A model generated the notes under the pieces. The model worked only from the letters and a program-made list of their open reading frames with translations, was not told the origin of the DNA and ran no database searches. This document shows positions 41,986 through 42,718 of a stretch of 42,718 nucleotides of DNA, one piece after another; positions within the stretch are counted from its first letter, which is position 1, and each line of letters starts with the position of its first letter. The DNA is from Clostridia bacterium (GTDB lineage: Bacteria > Bacillota > Clostridia > Oscillospirales > Feifaniaceae): NCBI GenBank assembly GCA_017427525.1, contig JAFRSP010000052.1, forward strand, positions 1 to 42,718, written 5' to 3'. A program made the position numbers and the translations under genes.

Positions 41986-42718
41986 ATGAGGCAGAAACTT
42001 GGAGGAGACCCCGGTAAGGCAGACAGGGAAGAAGTGCTGCAGGAGGGCGTGATCGCCGGACGAAATGCCGTGATGGAGGCGTTGAAGGGCGGAGCGGCCT
42101 TGGAAAAGATTTTTGTGGCGCGCGGAGAGAGGCAGGGCTCGATCGTCCGCATTCTGGCCCTTGCACGGGAGAAAAAGGTCCCGATTCAGGAGGCCGACCG
42201 CGTAAAGCTCGACTATCTCAGCGGGATCACGACCCATCAGGGGATCGTGGCCTATCTGAGCCAGACGACCTACTGTACGGTGGAGGAGATGCTCGAAATC
42301 GCGCGGCAGAAAGGGGAGCCGCCCTTCCTGATCCTCTGCGACGAGGTGGCCGACCCCCACAATCTGGGAGCCATCCTGCGGACGGCCGAAATCGCAGGGG
42401 CGCACGGGGTGATCGTTCCGCGACACCGCGGCGTGGGAATCACGCCGACGGTTGCCAAGGCCTCGGCCGGAGCGGTGTTTCACGTTCCGGTGGCAAAGGT
42501 CACCAATTTGGTGCGCACCATGGAGGAGCTCAAGCAAAAGGGAGTTTGGATCTATGGCACCGACGCTGCAGCCTCCTCAGATCTGTATGAGACCGATCTT
42601 ACGGGCAGTCTGGTCCTGGTTGTGGGCAGCGAGGGAGCAGGGATGTCGCGTCTGGTGCGGGAGACCTGTGATTTTCTGGTGTCGATCCCGATGTATGGAA
42701 AAATCAACTCGCTCAACG
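41986..42718 (+). CDS. rlmB: 23S rRNA (guanosine-2'-O-) methyltransferase, RlmB/TrmH type, cut off at window end
   Basis: Open to the window edge; 244 codons seen from ATG 41986 (GGGAG upstream). SPOUT-family RNA ribose 2'-O-methyltransferase. The N-terminal substrate-binding domain begins GVIAGRNAVMEALKGG. The catalytic part shows CDEVADPHNLGAILRTAE (motif 1), then VVGSEGAGMSR (motif 2) and IPMYGKINSLN (start of motif 3, cofactor knot). In RlmB this modifies G2251 of 23S rRNA. About 20-30 residues are missing at the 3' end. A weak -10 (TATGAT, 41918-41923) lies upstream. Exact target nucleotide is by family, not proven. Confidence 0.93.
   Translation, partial: MRQKLGGDPGKADREEVLQEGVIAGRNAVMEALKGGAALEKIFVARGERQGSIVRILALAREKKVPIQEADRVKLDYLSGITTHQGIVAYLSQTTYCTVEEMLEIARQKGEPPFLILCDEVADPHNLGAILRTAEIAGAHGVIVPRHRGVGITPTVAKASAGAVFHVPVAKVTNLVRTMEELKQKGVWIYGTDAAASSDLYETDLTGSLVLVVGSEGAGMSRLVRETCDFLVSIPMYGKINSLN

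Noticed and set aside
1..42718. CRISPR arrays, insertion sequences, rRNA genes
   Set aside because: No regularly spaced repeats, transposase genes with terminal repeats or rRNA sequence were seen.

Overview
The window looks like chromosomal DNA of a low-oxygen, Gram-positive Clostridia-type bacterium, probably an Oscillospiraceae/Ruminococcaceae relative. This is inferred, not searched. Supporting signs are a pheST operon behind a T-box leader, the alr-ndoA gene order known from Bacillota, a meso-diaminopimelate dehydrogenase, an SLH-anchored surface protein, strong AGGAGG-type ribosome binding sites, sigma-A-like promoters with 17-bp spacers, a Gram-positive-type holin, and an OhrR/Gpx/rubredoxin peroxide-defence cluster.

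Layout. 0.1-4.0 kb (minus strand): pheS-pheT under a T-box; pheT carries an apparent one-base deletion at 531-533 that splits it in two. 4.0-7.9 kb: two tandem alanine racemase genes, an ndoA/MazF-type RNase toxin without a visible antitoxin, and a small secreted protein. 8.1-11.6 kb: an EF-G-like GTPase with altered GTPase motifs, then ddh. 11.7-16.1 kb: a 1082-residue SLH surface protein and, convergent to it, a DUF4830 membrane-anchored protein. 16.2-19.9 kb: a complete TAXI-type TRAP transporter (lipoprotein, DUF1850 protein, fused permease). 20.3-22.9 kb: a membrane-anchored HtrA-like protease (minus) and an orphan OmpR-type regulator with a degenerate receiver (plus). 23.0-23.7 kb: tRNA-Lys(TTT) and a small GNAT protein.

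23.9-35.9 kb holds the most unusual part: a one-strand, tightly packed 12-kb cassette of phage head, packaging, short-tail and lysis genes (putative small terminase, large terminase, portal with an inserted zinc ribbon, two tiny ORFs, putative scaffold, Mu gpT-like capsid, connector, gp10-like propeller protein, fibre-like protein, coiled-coil protein, holin, M23 lysin with an SLH motif). No integrase, repressor, replication gene, tape measure or att repeat is visible, and it is bounded by tandem terminators. It could be a domesticated podovirus-like remnant or a gene-transfer-agent-like particle locus.

36.0-41.7 kb: metabolic and stress genes. They include an MBL hydrolase, an FMN reductase-type flavoprotein, a MutT-type Nudix protein, and an operon ohrR - gpx - MBL/rubredoxin fusion - flavodoxin behind a strong promoter overlapped by a 9-bp inverted repeat. 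This reads as a peroxide-responsive electron-transfer module. An esterase-like hydrolase follows, and the window ends inside an rlmB/trmH-type rRNA methyltransferase gene.
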